Shown: positions 29,047 through 37,412 of the stretch, piece after piece
Position numbering within the stretch: the stretch's first letter is position 1
Layout: each line of letters begins with the position of its first letter
Assembly (NCBI GenBank): GCA_963844235.1
Contig: CAWJNF010000006.1
Location: 248,001 to 312,000 of the forward strand
DNA: 64,000 nt
Direction: 5' to 3'
DNA from: CAWJNF01 sp963844235
GTDB taxonomy: Bacteria > Actinomycetota > Thermoleophilia > Gaiellales > Gaiellaceae
Program-made: the position numbers and the translations under genes
Notes under the pieces: model-generated
Told to the model about the DNA's origin: nothing
The model's input: only the letters and a program-made list of their open reading frames with translations
Databases searched by the model: none

Positions 29047-29907
29047 GTGTCGATCGGGCGTGAGGGCGGAGACGTCGTCCTGTCCACCGCACGCCTCGAT
29101 CGCATCCTCGAGCACGAGGCGGGCGACCTGACCGCGACCGTCGAGGCAGGCCTTCGCCTCTCGGCCCTCAGCGCGGTGCTCGCGGAGCGTGGCCAGATGC
29201 TGGCGCTCGATCCGCCCGGCGACCCGACCGTCGGCGCCTGCCTCGCGGAGGGGCTGTCCGGGCCGCGTCGCCACCGCTACGGGGCGGTGCGGGACATCGT
29301 TCTGGGGGTGACGGTCGTGCTCGCGGACGGCACGATCGCGAGCGCCGGCGGGAAGGTCGTCAAGAACGTCGCCGGCTACGACCTCGGAAAGCTCTTCTGC
29401 GGCTCGCAGGGCCGGCTGGGCTTGATCGTTCGCGCCAGCCTGCGCCTGCACCCTCTGCCGGCGGCCTCCCGGACGCTCGTCGTCCCGGTCGCCGATCCTT
29501 CCGACGCCCACCGCCGCTGGCAGCTCGTGCACCGCTCCGCGCTCGTGCCGAGCGCGGTCGATCTCTTCTGGAACAGGAGCTCGGGCCGGCTGGGGCTGCT
29601 CTTCGAGGGCTCCGAGCGCGCGGTGGCCGCCCAGCTCGAGACGGCGAGCGAGCTCATCGGGGGGGAGGAGGCCGGCGAAGAGGTATGGGACGACGCGCGA
29701 GCCGTGCAGGCTCGGCTGGGTGGCAGGATCTCGTTCCCGCCGGGAAAGCTTGCGGCGGCCATCGCGACCCTGCCCGAGGCGCTCGTCAGGCCGGGGATCG
29801 GATCGGCCTTCGTGCCAGAGGAGCTCGGGGACAAGGGTGACGCCGGCGCGCTCGCCCTCGCCGAGCGGGTGCGGGCCGCGTTCGATCCGGCCGGGACGCT
29901 GGTCTGA
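29047..29907 (+). CDS. glcE: Glycolate oxidase subunit GlcE (FAD-binding), N-terminus altered
   Basis: Second flavin-binding subunit of the glycolate oxidase complex. Conserved parts: VVLSTARLDRILEHEAGDLT, ALDPPGDPTVGACLAEGLSG, KNVAGYDLGKLFCGSQGRLG and LRLHPLPAASRTLVV. The coherent frame begins earlier, at about 28975 (EPATAADASAALLAAARDG), but there is no ATG, GTG or TTG between the in-frame TAG at 28932, which lies inside a palindromic element, and the GTG at 29047. The usual N-terminal glycine-rich FAD loop is short or missing (GREGGDVVLST). Insertion of the repeat has probably replaced the original start. Translation may begin at GTG 29047 or at a non-standard codon further upstream. The C-terminus is complete (RAAFDPAGTLV). 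Confidence 0.85.
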   Translation: MSIGREGGDVVLSTARLDRILEHEAGDLTATVEAGLRLSALSAVLAERGQMLALDPPGDPTVGACLAEGLSGPRRHRYGAVRDIVLGVTVVLADGTIASAGGKVVKNVAGYDLGKLFCGSQGRLGLIVRASLRLHPLPAASRTLVVPVADPSDAHRRWQLVHRSALVPSAVDLFWNRSSGRLGLLFEGSERAVAAQLETASELIGGEEAGEEVWDDARAVQARLGGRISFPPGKLAAAIATLPEALVRPGIGSAFVPEELGDKGDAGALALAERVRAAFDPAGTLV

Positions 29908-29936
29908 TGAGCTTGCAGGTGAAACTGTCCGGAAAT

Positions 29937-30020
29937 GTAGGGGCGGGACTTGTCCCGCCCGAAGCCGTCCGCGTGCTGAGTGTTTTGGTGGGTGGCGGGC
30001 CGGACAGGTCCGGCCCCTAC
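29937..30020. repeat. Complete 84-bp GTAGGGGC...GCCCCTAC element
   Basis: Begins GTAGGGGCGGGACTTGTCCC and ends GGACAGGTCCGGCCCCTAC. The outer ends are inverted repeats of each other and each half contains its own palindrome (CGGGACTTGTCCCG, CCGGACAGGTCCGG), joined by about 34 bases containing GTGTTTTGGTGGGTGGCGGG. Confidence 0.85.
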
Positions 30021-30050
30021 ATGGACATGACGACGCGATGGTCCGGGGGT

Positions 30051-30218
30051 GTAGGGGCGGGACTTGTCCCGCCCGAGGCCGTCCGCTGCCGGATGTTTTG
30101 GTGGGTGGCGGGCCGGACATGTTCGCTCGCGACGTGGGCTTACAGCGCGATGGTCCGAGCGATGGTCCGGGTAGGCGGATGGCTTCGCCAGTCGCGGGCC
30201 GGACATGTCGGCCCCTAC
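30051..30218. repeat. Second and partial third element upstream of glcF
   Basis: A near copy of the preceding element (GTAGGGGCGGGACTTGTCCC, then the same GTTTTGGTGGGTGGCGGGCC joint) starts at 30051. It is followed by a further right half, GGGCCGGACATGTCGGCCCC TAC, ending at 30218, only 26 bases before glcF. Confidence 0.8.
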
Positions 30219-30244
30219 ATTCGCATCATGCAGCCCGTGCGCTG

Positions 30245-31486
30245 ATGGACAAGACGCTGCTCTCGGAGTGCGTTCACTGCGGCTTCTGCCTGCCGACCTG
30301 CCCGACCTGGCAGCTCTGGGGCGAGGAGATGGACACGCCGCGCGGGCGGATCTACCTGATGGAGGCGCTCGCCGACGGGAAGATCGAGCTCTCGCCGCAG
30401 GTGACGGCGCATTTCGACCGCTGCCTCGGCTGCATGGCGTGCGTCACCTCGTGCCCGTCGGGCGTGAAGTACGACCGCCTCATCGAGTCCACGAGAGCGT
30501 ACGTCGAGGAGCGGGTCGAGCGTCCGCGCGGCGAGCGGCTCCTGCGCTCCGTCGTCTTCGGCGTCCTCCCGCATCCCCGCCGGGCCCGCGCCGCGCTGGC
30601 GCTCGAGCCGCTGGGCCGCCGGCTGCCGCTGCCGGGAGCGCTGCGCCCGTTACTCGCCATCGCGCCCCCGTGGCGCTCGGCGGAGCGTCCCCCGGTGCTG
30701 ACGCCGGCGGCGGGCGAGCGCCGCGGACGAGTCGGGCTCCTCACGGGTTGCGTCCAGCGCGTCGTCTTCGGCGGCGTGAACGCGGCCACGGCGCGGGTGC
30801 TTGCGGCGGAAGGCTACGAGGTCGTCGCGCCCCGCAAGCAGGCCTGCTGCGGCGCGCTCTCGGTCCACGCCGGCCGCCACGCGGAGGGGCTCTCCCGCGC
30901 GCGCAAGCTCATCGACGTGTTCGAGCACGCGAGCGTCGAGCTCGTCGTCGCCAATGCGGCCGGCTGCGGCTCGAACCTGCGCGACTACGGGCACCTGCTC
31001 GCCGGCGATTCCCGCTACGCCGAGCGCGCGGCGCGGTTCTCGGCCTCGGTCCGCGACGTCTCGGAGCTGCTCGCGGACGAGCCCCGCGCCGATCGTGGCG
31101 CGCTCGAGCTGCCGGTCGCTTTCCAGGACTCCTGCCACCTGCTGCATGCGCAGCGCGTGCGCGACGCGCCCCGCGCGGCTCTGACCACGATCCCCGGCCT
31201 CGAGCTCGTCGAGCCCGCCGAGCAGGAGCTCTGCTGCGGCAGCGCCGGCATCTACAACCTCGTCCAGCCGGAAGCGGCGGACGAGCTCGGCCGTCGCAAG
31301 GCGGCGAACGTCCTCGCAACGGGCGCCGAGGCGTACGCGAGCGCGAACCCGGGCTGCCTCATCCAGGTGTCGTCCCACCTGCGCCGGGCGGACCGGCCGC
31401 TGCCCGCCTTCCACCCGGTGGAGCTTCTCGACGCGTCGATTAGAGGCGTGCCGGCGGCACAGCTCCTGCTGGACGCGCGGCGGTAG
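30245..31486 (+). CDS. glcF: Glycolate oxidase iron-sulfur subunit GlcF
   Basis: Electron-transfer subunit of glycolate oxidase. Two ferredoxin-type 4Fe-4S sites near the N-terminus: CVHCGFCLPTCPTW and CLGCMACVTSCPSG. Two CCG domains follow (KQACCGALSVHAG with CGSN, and QDSCHLLHAQRV with ELCCGSAGIYNL), which in heterodisulfide reductase-like proteins bind a further cofactor or quinone-linked cluster. The length of 413 residues is normal. The ATG at 30245 lies 26 bases after a palindromic element. No strong Shine-Dalgarno is visible, so expression may depend on coupling or on the element. With glcD and glcE it completes the complex. Confidence 0.92.
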   Translation: MDKTLLSECVHCGFCLPTCPTWQLWGEEMDTPRGRIYLMEALADGKIELSPQVTAHFDRCLGCMACVTSCPSGVKYDRLIESTRAYVEERVERPRGERLLRSVVFGVLPHPRRARAALALEPLGRRLPLPGALRPLLAIAPPWRSAERPPVLTPAAGERRGRVGLLTGCVQRVVFGGVNAATARVLAAEGYEVVAPRKQACCGALSVHAGRHAEGLSRARKLIDVFEHASVELVVANAAGCGSNLRDYGHLLAGDSRYAERAARFSASVRDVSELLADEPRADRGALELPVAFQDSCHLLHAQRVRDAPRAALTTIPGLELVEPAEQELCCGSAGIYNLVQPEAADELGRRKAANVLATGAEAYASANPGCLIQVSSHLRRADRPLPAFHPVELLDASIRGVPAAQLLLDARR

Positions 31487-31649
31487 CTACGCGGCCTCTC
31501 CGCGCGCTGCGGAGCTATCCTTCGAGTGCGCGCGAGGGCGCCGCCAGTCCGCGGGCAGGGCAGAGCCCACCTCGATCCACGGTCGTAGCAGCGAACGTCT
31601 CCTTTCCGCCCGAACGCGCGGACGCCGGGTCGAACGGAAGGAGGTTGCC

Positions 31650-33041
31650 GTGAATCTCGAGCAGCTGCGCAAGCAGGCGAAGGAGCTCGTACGCGCCGCG
31701 CGGGCGGGAGACGAGCAGGCGCTTGCCCGAGTTCGGGCGCACGCGCCCGTGCGGGAGCGCGTCGCCCTCGCGGACGCCCAGCTGACGCTCGCACGCGAGC
31801 ACGGGTACGCGAGCTGGCCCGCGCTGGTCGTGGCGATCGAGGCCAACGCCGAGGTCTTCGTCCTTGCCGCGACCGACCGACGGAAGGCCCGCGCCGAAGC
31901 GCTTCTGGCCGCGCGTCCCGAGATCGAGCACGACCCGTGGGCCGGGCTCGTCCTCGGCCGCGGCTGGGCGGGTGATCCGAACGAGCCCGGAGGGCCGCGC
32001 GGATGGGCGCCGCTCCTCTACGTCTGCCACTCGTGCTTCCCTTCGCCGCGGCTCGCGCGCGAGCTACTCGAGGGCGGCGCGGATCCGAACGCGACTTTCC
32101 GCAACGAGTATGGCCGGATGTCGGCGCTCTACGGCGCGGCCGGGGTCGCGCATGATCCGGAGCTGACGCGCGTCCTGCTCGAGGCTGGGGCCAGCCCGAA
32201 CGACGGTGAGTCGCTCTACCACGCGACCGAGGCCGAGGACCCGACCTGCCTCCGGCTGCTGCTCGAGCACGGTGCCGAGACGCACGGGACGAACGCGCTG
32301 GCGCACGCCCTCGACGACGATCGGCTCGCTCACGTGCGGCTGCTGCTGGAGGCGGGCGCGGACGCCAACGAGGGCGCGCTGGTCGCGCACGCCGTGCGTC
32401 GCGGCCGTGGGCCGGAGTTCCTGCGCCTGCTCGCGGAGCACGGCGGCGATCTCGACAGGCCCGGCGGCGAGACCTGGCGCGGAAACGTGCCGCTGCGGAC
32501 GCCGTACCAGCACGCGATCCTGCGCGGCCGCGACGACTCGGCGCGAGCGCTTGCCGAGCTCGGCGCCTCGACCGAGGTCGATCCCGGGGATCTCGCGGTC
32601 GCCGCGGTGGCGCGTGGCGAGCGGCCGCAATCGCCCATTCCGGACGAGCTCGATCCGGACGCGCAGGAGGTCCTGATCCTGAGCTCGCTGCGCGGCCGGC
32701 TGCCGCTCGTCGTCGACCTCGTGGGCGCGGACTTCCGCGGGGTCGTCGGCGGCTCTCCGTCCGGAACGCTCCTCCAGCACGCGGCCTGGGTGGGCGACCC
32801 GGAGATCGTCCAGGAGCTGCTCCTTCGCGGCGCAGATCCGGGCACGGGCATCGATACGGCGCTCGGCTGGGCGGTGCACGGATCACAGAACAACCCGTCG
32901 GCAGAAGCTGACCACGTCGCGGTCGCGCAGCTTCTCGCCGGCGCCGGCAGCGTGATCGAGCCGCGCTACGTCGATGAGGCCGACGGCCCGCTCCACGACT
33001 GGCTCGAGGAACAGCTCGGCTCTTCGGGATCTGACGCCTAG
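31650..33041 (+). CDS. Ankyrin-repeat protein
   Basis: 463 residues. The first 70 (MNLEQLRKQAKELVRAARAG, LADAQLTLAREHGYASWPAL) are a helical leader common in bacterial ankyrin proteins. From about residue 120 to 440 there are repeats of roughly 33 residues with the ankyrin pattern, for example LARELLEGGADPNATFRNEY, LTRVLLEAGASPNDGES, HVRLLLEAGADANEGALVAH and IVQELLLRGADPGTGIDTAL. There is no signal peptide, enzymatic domain or membrane helix, so it should be a cytosolic binding protein. AAGGAGG five bases before the GTG at 31650 decides the start. No partner is indicated by the surroundings. A 163-bp gap separates it from glcF, and a repeat cluster follows its stop. Confidence 0.88.
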   Translation: MNLEQLRKQAKELVRAARAGDEQALARVRAHAPVRERVALADAQLTLAREHGYASWPALVVAIEANAEVFVLAATDRRKARAEALLAARPEIEHDPWAGLVLGRGWAGDPNEPGGPRGWAPLLYVCHSCFPSPRLARELLEGGADPNATFRNEYGRMSALYGAAGVAHDPELTRVLLEAGASPNDGESLYHATEAEDPTCLRLLLEHGAETHGTNALAHALDDDRLAHVRLLLEAGADANEGALVAHAVRRGRGPEFLRLLAEHGGDLDRPGGETWRGNVPLRTPYQHAILRGRDDSARALAELGASTEVDPGDLAVAAVARGERPQSPIPDELDPDAQEVLILSSLRGRLPLVVDLVGADFRGVVGGSPSGTLLQHAAWVGDPEIVQELLLRGADPGTGIDTALGWAVHGSQNNPSAEADHVAVAQLLAGAGSVIEPRYVDEADGPLHDWLEEQLGSSGSDA

Positions 33042-33048
33042 CGCGGTC

Positions 33049-33125
33049 TCTCTCGTAGCGTTGCACCTGAGACCGTTGGGAGTTGTAGGGGCGGGGTTTG
33101 CGGGCGGGCCAAGGCCCGCCCCTAC
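33049..33125. repeat. Extended palindromic element (77 bp)
   Basis: The core GTAGGGGCGGG...CCCGCCCCTAC at 33085-33125 is preceded by a 36-base conserved flank (TCTCTCGTA...GACCGT) that recurs with the same core at 35604-35679. Both copies lie just downstream of a gene stop. The flank shows the mobile or duplicated unit is longer than the palindrome in this subtype. Confidence 0.8.
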
Positions 33126-33146
33126 AGTCGTTCGCGGAAGGATGGA

Positions 33147-33299
33147 CTAGCCGGCCAGCAGCCGCTCGGTCTCGGCGGCATGCCGGCCGCGGCCGAGGGC
33201 CTGGAAGGGGGCCGGTGCCTTGCGGAGCGGCTCCTCGTCCTTGCGCGCGGCGCCGAGTGCGGGATCCTGACGCAGGATCGCCCGCTCGAGCCGCCTCAG
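33147..33299 (-). other. Possible small ORF remnant
   Basis: The minus strand reads LRRLERAILRQDPALGAARK and then PFQALGRGRHAAETERLLAG with a stop at 33147. It looks like a small soluble protein end, but no ATG, GTG or TTG lies upstream in this frame. A one-base change would connect it to the GTG of an adjacent frame (VEQR). It sits between two palindromic elements. It may be a decayed or frameshifted small gene. Confidence 0.3.
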
Positions 33300-33316
33300 C
33301 CCGCTGCTCCACGCTC

Positions 33317-33344
33317 GTAGGGGCCGGATATATCCGGCCCCTAC
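33317..33344. repeat. Perfect 28-bp palindrome of the GTAGGGGC family
   Basis: GTAGGGGCCGGATA followed by its exact reverse complement TATCCGGCCCCTAC. This is the minimal form of the family, with no internal spacer. It lies 11 bases beyond the 3' end of the lipoprotein gene. Confidence 0.9.
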
Positions 33345-33354
33345 GGTCAGGGGC

Positions 33355-33828
33355 TCAGCCGATGTCCGCCCAGGCGGCGGCCGTGCCCGAGACCGGCACG
33401 AGGACGCGATAGGACTCCGCCTCCTCGACCGGGAGGCGCACCTCGGCGGTCTCCCCCGGGTTCAGGAGCGGCGCAACCTCGGTCCGGACGTCGGCGGTGT
33501 CCACCCGCGTCCACTCGCCGTCGGCGAAGGTGTAGGCCTCGGCTCCGTAGAGCCCGTCGGCGAACGTGACCTCGGCCGCGGCGTCGTCGTCCACCTCGAT
33601 CTCAACGACGAGCTCGGCGCCGTCGAGCTCGCCGCTGATCTCCACGTCGCGCTCCTCGGTCCCGATACCGCGTTCGTCGAGCAGGGCGATCCAGGCGTCG
33701 TCGCTCGTGGAGCCCGAGGGCTCGAGCGGAGCCTGGCTGCCGCCCTCGCCGTCGCCGCCCCCGCACGCGGCGGCGAGCGCGACGACCAACACGGTCAGAA
33801 CGAGGGCCGCAAGGTGCTTCGGCGACAT
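33355..33828 (-). CDS. Small lipoprotein of unknown function
   Basis: 157 residues. KHLAALVLTVLVVALAAACG is a lipoprotein signal with the lipobox LAAAC, followed by a flexible Gly/Ser/Asp-rich tether (GGGDGEGGSQAP). The mature domain is acidic and beta-rich (DVEISGELDGAELVVEIEVD and VAPLLNPGETAEVRLPVEEA), consistent with a small surface beta-sandwich. It is divergent from the sulfur genes (35 bp to the next ATG), so the two directions probably share a promoter region. ATG 33828 is taken because it starts at the signal peptide. The longer frame upstream overlaps that region. No enzymatic motif. Confidence 0.8.
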   Translation of the reverse strand: MSPKHLAALVLTVLVVALAAACGGGDGEGGSQAPLEPSGSTSDDAWIALLDERGIGTEERDVEISGELDGAELVVEIEVDDDAAAEVTFADGLYGAEAYTFADGEWTRVDTADVRTEVAPLLNPGETAEVRLPVEEAESYRVLVPVSGTAAAWADIG

Positions 33829-33862
33829 CACAGCTTCGACATAGACTTGACCGGAGGGCACG

Positions 33863-35260
33863 ATGATACTTGAGCAGTACTACCTCGGCTGCCTCGCCCA
33901 CGCCTCCTACCTGATCGCGGACGAGGAGTCCGGGGTGGCTGTCGTCGTCGACCCGCAGCGCGACGTCGACCAGTACCTCGCCGACGCCGAGGCGCGGGGT
34001 CTGTCGATCCGGTACGCGATTCTCTCGCACTTCCACGCCGACTTCCTCGCCGGCCATCTCGAGCTGCGCGACCGTTGCGGCGCCGAGATCGTCCACGGAG
34101 CACGGGGAGAAGCCGAGTACGCAGCGCGCCGGGTCTCGAACGGCGACTCGATCGCGCTCGGGCCGAAGGTGCGCCTCGAGGTGCTCGAGACACCCGGCCA
34201 CTCGCCCGAGTCGATCTCGATCGTCGTCTATGACGAGGATCGCGGTCCCGAGCCCTACGCCGTGCTGACCGGTGACACCCTCTTCATCGGCGACGTCGGC
34301 CGGCCCGACCTTCGTGCCGCCCTCGGCTGGACCGCCGAGGAGCTCGGCACGCTGCTCTTCGACTCGCTCCGAGAAAAGCTGCTCCCGCTCCCCGACGAGA
34401 CGCTCGTCTACCCCACCCATGGAGCGGGCTCTCTGTGCGGCAAGAACCTCAGCACGGACACGGTCTCGACCATCGGCGTCCAGCGGCAGTTCAACTACGC
34501 GCTCCAGCCGATGACGAAGGAGGAGTTCGTCCGGATCGTCACGGCCGATCAGCCGGACTCGCCCGCGTACTTCACGTACGACGCGATCCTCAACACGAAG
34601 GAGCGACCGACGCTCGACGAGGCGCTCGAGCGCGAGCTGAAGCCGCTCGCTCTGTCCGAGGTGATCGAGCGCCGCGATCGCGGAGCGCAGATGCTCGACA
34701 CGCGCGACCCGACGGAGTACGCCGGCGCGCACGTGCGGGGCTCGCTCAACGTCGGGCTCGGCGGGAGCTACGCGACCTGGTGCGGCACCTTGCTCGATCC
34801 CGCTCGGCCGATCGTGATCGTCGCCGACCCGGGGCGTGAGGAGGAGTCGGCAACGCGGCTCGGGCGCATCGGCTTCGACAACGTCGCCGGCTATCTGGAC
34901 GGTGGCATGCGGGCGCTCGATGCCCGTCCGGATCTCGTCGGCAGGACGGAGCGGATCACGGCGCCCAACCTCGCCGAGCAGCTCGGGTCGGGGAGCGCGC
35001 CGCTCGTGCTCGACGTCAGGGCGCCGAGCGAGCTCGAGGCGGGACGAATCCCGGGGAGCCTCACGGTCCCGCTCAACCACCTGGAGGAGCGGCTCGCCGA
35101 GATCCCGCGCGACAGGGAGATCGTCGTCACCTGCGCCAGCGGCTATCGCTCCTCCATCGCCGTCAGCCTGCTCGAGGCGCACGGTGTCCAGGGGCTCGCC
35201 GATCTGGTAGGGGGGATGGGCGCGTGGGAGGCCCTGCACCTGGAGACGGCAGCCGCCTGA
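33863..35260 (+). CDS. Metallo-beta-lactamase/rhodanese fusion, persulfide dioxygenase-like
   Basis: 465 residues. Residues 1-240 are an MBL fold of the ETHE1/CstB type: LSHFHADFLAGHLELRD supplies metal-binding His and Asp, TPGHSPESISIVV and LTGDTLFIGDVGRPD the next ligands, and VYPTHGAGSLCGKN the last His. Two rhodanese domains follow. The first (MLDTRDPTEYAGAHVRG) lacks an evident active-site Cys loop. The second has VTCASGYRSSIA with Cys in the catalytic loop. CstB-like enzymes oxidise persulfide to sulfite or thiosulfate using the C-terminal rhodanese. Adjacent genes (rhodanese, Psr-like reductase or oxidase, SulP) support handling of sulfane sulfur. Its TGA overlaps the ATG of the next gene. 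Confidence 0.9.
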   Translation: MILEQYYLGCLAHASYLIADEESGVAVVVDPQRDVDQYLADAEARGLSIRYAILSHFHADFLAGHLELRDRCGAEIVHGARGEAEYAARRVSNGDSIALGPKVRLEVLETPGHSPESISIVVYDEDRGPEPYAVLTGDTLFIGDVGRPDLRAALGWTAEELGTLLFDSLREKLLPLPDETLVYPTHGAGSLCGKNLSTDTVSTIGVQRQFNYALQPMTKEEFVRIVTADQPDSPAYFTYDAILNTKERPTLDEALERELKPLALSEVIERRDRGAQMLDTRDPTEYAGAHVRGSLNVGLGGSYATWCGTLLDPARPIVIVADPGREEESATRLGRIGFDNVAGYLDGGMRALDARPDLVGRTERITAPNLAEQLGSGSAPLVLDVRAPSELEAGRIPGSLTVPLNHLEERLAEIPRDREIVVTCASGYRSSIAVSLLEAHGVQGLADLVGGMGAWEALHLETAAA

Positions 35261-35598
35261 TGGAGCTCCGGCAGATCCCCGAGCTCGATCCGCAGAGTGC
35301 GGCCGATCGGCTTGCGGCCGGCGAGGCGATCGCCCTCGACGTCCGCGAGCCCGACGAGTGGGCGGCCGGCCGAATCGGCGGCGCAGTCCACATTCCGGTC
35401 GGCGAACTGGTCGTCCGGCAGGACGAGATCCCCGAGGACGTGTCAATCGTGGCCGTGTGCCGGACGGGTAGCCGCAGCGCCTGGGCGACGGAGATGCTCG
35501 TCCGCGCCGGCTATGACGCCGCCAACCTCGCGGGCGGCCTGCAAGCCTGGGAAGCGGCTGGACTGCCGCTCGAGCCCCCCGGCGGCTACGTCGCGTAG
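35260..35598 (+). CDS. Single-domain rhodanese
   Basis: 112-residue sulfurtransferase. IALDVREPDEWAAGRIGGA is the CH2A-like motif, VAVCRTGSRSAWATEML holds the active-site Cys in a CRTGSRS loop of GlpE/PspE type, and NLAGGLQAWEAAGLPLE is the CH2B end. There is no signal peptide, so it works in the cytoplasm. ATG at 35260 overlaps the stop of the MBL/rhodanese gene (TGATG), so the two are co-translated. It would carry persulfide sulfur between the neighbouring enzyme and an acceptor. Confidence 0.92.
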   Translation: MELRQIPELDPQSAADRLAAGEAIALDVREPDEWAAGRIGGAVHIPVGELVVRQDEIPEDVSIVAVCRTGSRSAWATEMLVRAGYDAANLAGGLQAWEAAGLPLEPPGGYVA

Positions 35599-35603
35599 TG
35601 CAG

Positions 35604-35751
35604 TCTCTCGTAACGCCGCACCTAAGACCGTCGGGAGTCGTAGGGGCGGGCTTGCGGGCGGGCCAAGGCCCGCCCCTACAGTCCCGCCCGAAACGAGCTC
35701 GGGTGCCCGGATCGTGGCACGGTTTGCGGGCCGGCCAAAGCCCGCCCCTAC
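35604..35751. repeat. Extended element plus a partial copy
   Basis: 35604-35679 matches the 77-bp element at 33049 (TCTCTCGTA flank, GTAGGGGCGGGCTTGCGGGC, end CCCGCCCCTAC). 35722-35751 is a second right half (TTTGCGGGCCGGCCAAAGCC, then CGCCCCTAC). The rhodanese stop at 35598 lies only a few bases upstream. Confidence 0.8.
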
Positions 35752-35825
35752 GGTCGTTTCACCGACCGGTGCAACGTGTAGAGCAGGAGGTACCGGTCGA
35801 ACGCTCTGAAAGGCTGCACTAGCGC

Positions 35826-37412
35826 GTGGCGCAAGGACCGGAAACAGGTGTAGGGGCCGGATCTCCTCCGGCTCAGGAGACGCGTGTAGGGGCCGGATCT
35901 GATCCCGCCCCGCCCGAAGGTGCGCGTTGGGGGAAGGTCATCGACCAGAGCCGCTGCATCGGCTGCCACGCCTGCACGACGGCCTGCAAGTCCGAGAACG
36001 AGGTGCCGCTCGGCGTCACGAGGACGTTCGTGAAGTCGGTCGACGTTGGCACCTTCCCCCAGGCCAGCCGTGCGTTCCAGGTCACGCGCTGCAACCAGTG
36101 CGACGACGCCCCGTGCGTCACGGCGTGCCCGACCTCGGCCATGTATCGCCGCGACGACGGCATCGTCGATTTCGACAAGCAAGCGTGCATCGGGTGCAAG
36201 GCCTGCATCGCGGCCTGCCCCTACGACGCGATCTTCATCAATCCGGAGGATCACTCCGCCGAGAAGTGCAACTTCTGCGCGCACAGGCTCGACATCGGCC
36301 TCGAGCCCGCCTGCGTCGTCGTCTGCCCGGTGGAGGCGATCCTCGTCGGCGACCTGAACGATCCGACGTCCAGGGTGGCTCAGATCGCCGGCCGCGAGGC
36401 CGTCTCGGTGCGCAGGCCCGAGAAGGAGACGCGGCCGAAGCTCTTCTACAAGGGCGCCCACGAGGCGGTGCTCGATCCTCTTGCCGCGCGACGGCCTGAC
36501 GGCGGCATCTTCATGTGGAGCGACCAGGGGCCGCAAGTCGCCGGAGCGGCCGGGCACGCGTCCACGTCCTCGGCCGCCGCGCTGCTCTCCTACGACGTGC
36601 CCCATCGCGCCCCGTGGGACTGGCGCGTCAGCCTCTACACCTGGACGAAGGGCATCGCCGCGGGCGCGTACCTCGCGCCGCTCCTGCTCCTGCTCGCGGA
36701 CCTGCTCGCCGGCGGTGGCTCGCTCTGGCTCTGGGCGGCGCCGGCGGCCGGGCTCGTGTTCCTCGCCCTCACCGGCGCGATCCTCGTGTGGGATCTCGAG
36801 CACCCGCGCCGCTTCCACTACATCTTCCTGCGACCGCAGTGGCGAAGCTGGCTCGTCCGCGGGGCCGTCGCGCTCACTCTGTACGGGGGCGTGCTCGCGC
36901 TCCACCTGTTGCTGTCGGCCGCCGGTGTCGAGGCAGCACAGGAGTGGCTCGCGATCGCCGGCATCCCCGCCGGGGTGATGGCGGCCGTCTACACGGGCTA
37001 CCTCTTCGCGCAGGCAAAGGCCCGCGACCTCTGGCAGAGCCCGTTGCTCGCGCCGCATCTGCTCGTGCAGGCGATCCTGCTCGGCGCGGCCGTCATGTTG
37101 CCCTTCGCCCACTGGCTGGAGCCGGGGGCGGTCGGCAGCTTCGAGTGGATGCTCGCCGGCGCCGCGCTCGTCCACTGCGCCCTCGTCGCCGCCGAGGTGA
37201 CCGTCCCGCACGGGACGGCGCACGCGCATCGGGCAGTGCGGGAGATGACCCACGGGCGCTACGCCCGCTTCTTCTGGGCCGGCGCGCTGCTCGTTCTCGT
37301 CGCCGTGCTCGCTCCCGTCATCGGCGTGGCCGCGGTCCCGCTCGCGCTCATCGGCCTGCTCGCCCACGAGCACGCCCACGTCCAGGCCGGCCAGTCCGTC
37401 CCGCTCGCATGA
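35826..37412 (+). CDS. Fused polysulfide-reductase-like PsrB-PsrC (4Fe-4S + NrfD)
   Basis: 528 residues joining two subunits normally encoded separately. Residues about 38-190 are a four-cluster ferredoxin (PsrB/DmsB type) with CIGCHACTTACK, CNQCDDAPCVTACP, CIGCKACIAACP and CNFCAHRLDIGLEPACVVVC. After a linker, residues 260-520 form about eight membrane helices of the NrfD/PsrC family (GIAAGAYLAPLLLLLADLLA, LTGAILVWDLEHPRRFHYI). It would pass electrons between the molybdopterin subunit encoded next and the quinone pool. The first 30 residues are unusual: they are encoded by two palindromic elements (TGVGAGSPPAQETRVGAGSD). Start uncertain: GTG 35826 is the first in frame, and a start within or after the elements is possible. 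Confidence 0.85.
   Translation: MAQGPETGVGAGSPPAQETRVGAGSDPAPPEGARWGKVIDQSRCIGCHACTTACKSENEVPLGVTRTFVKSVDVGTFPQASRAFQVTRCNQCDDAPCVTACPTSAMYRRDDGIVDFDKQACIGCKACIAACPYDAIFINPEDHSAEKCNFCAHRLDIGLEPACVVVCPVEAILVGDLNDPTSRVAQIAGREAVSVRRPEKETRPKLFYKGAHEAVLDPLAARRPDGGIFMWSDQGPQVAGAAGHASTSSAAALLSYDVPHRAPWDWRVSLYTWTKGIAAGAYLAPLLLLLADLLAGGGSLWLWAAPAAGLVFLALTGAILVWDLEHPRRFHYIFLRPQWRSWLVRGAVALTLYGGVLALHLLLSAAGVEAAQEWLAIAGIPAGVMAAVYTGYLFAQAKARDLWQSPLLAPHLLVQAILLGAAVMLPFAHWLEPGAVGSFEWMLAGAALVHCALVAAEVTVPHGTAHAHRAVREMTHGRYARFFWAGALLVLVAVLAPVIGVAAVPLALIGLLAHEHAHVQAGQSVPLA
35850..35911. repeat. Two palindromic elements inside a coding sequence
   Basis: 35850-35873 (GTAGGGGCCGGATCTCCTCC GGCTC) and 35886-35911 (GTAGGGGCCGGATCTGATCC CGCCCC) lie within the 5' end of the PsrB-PsrC gene, both read in the same frame, giving the repeated peptide VGAGS. 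Confidence 0.8.
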
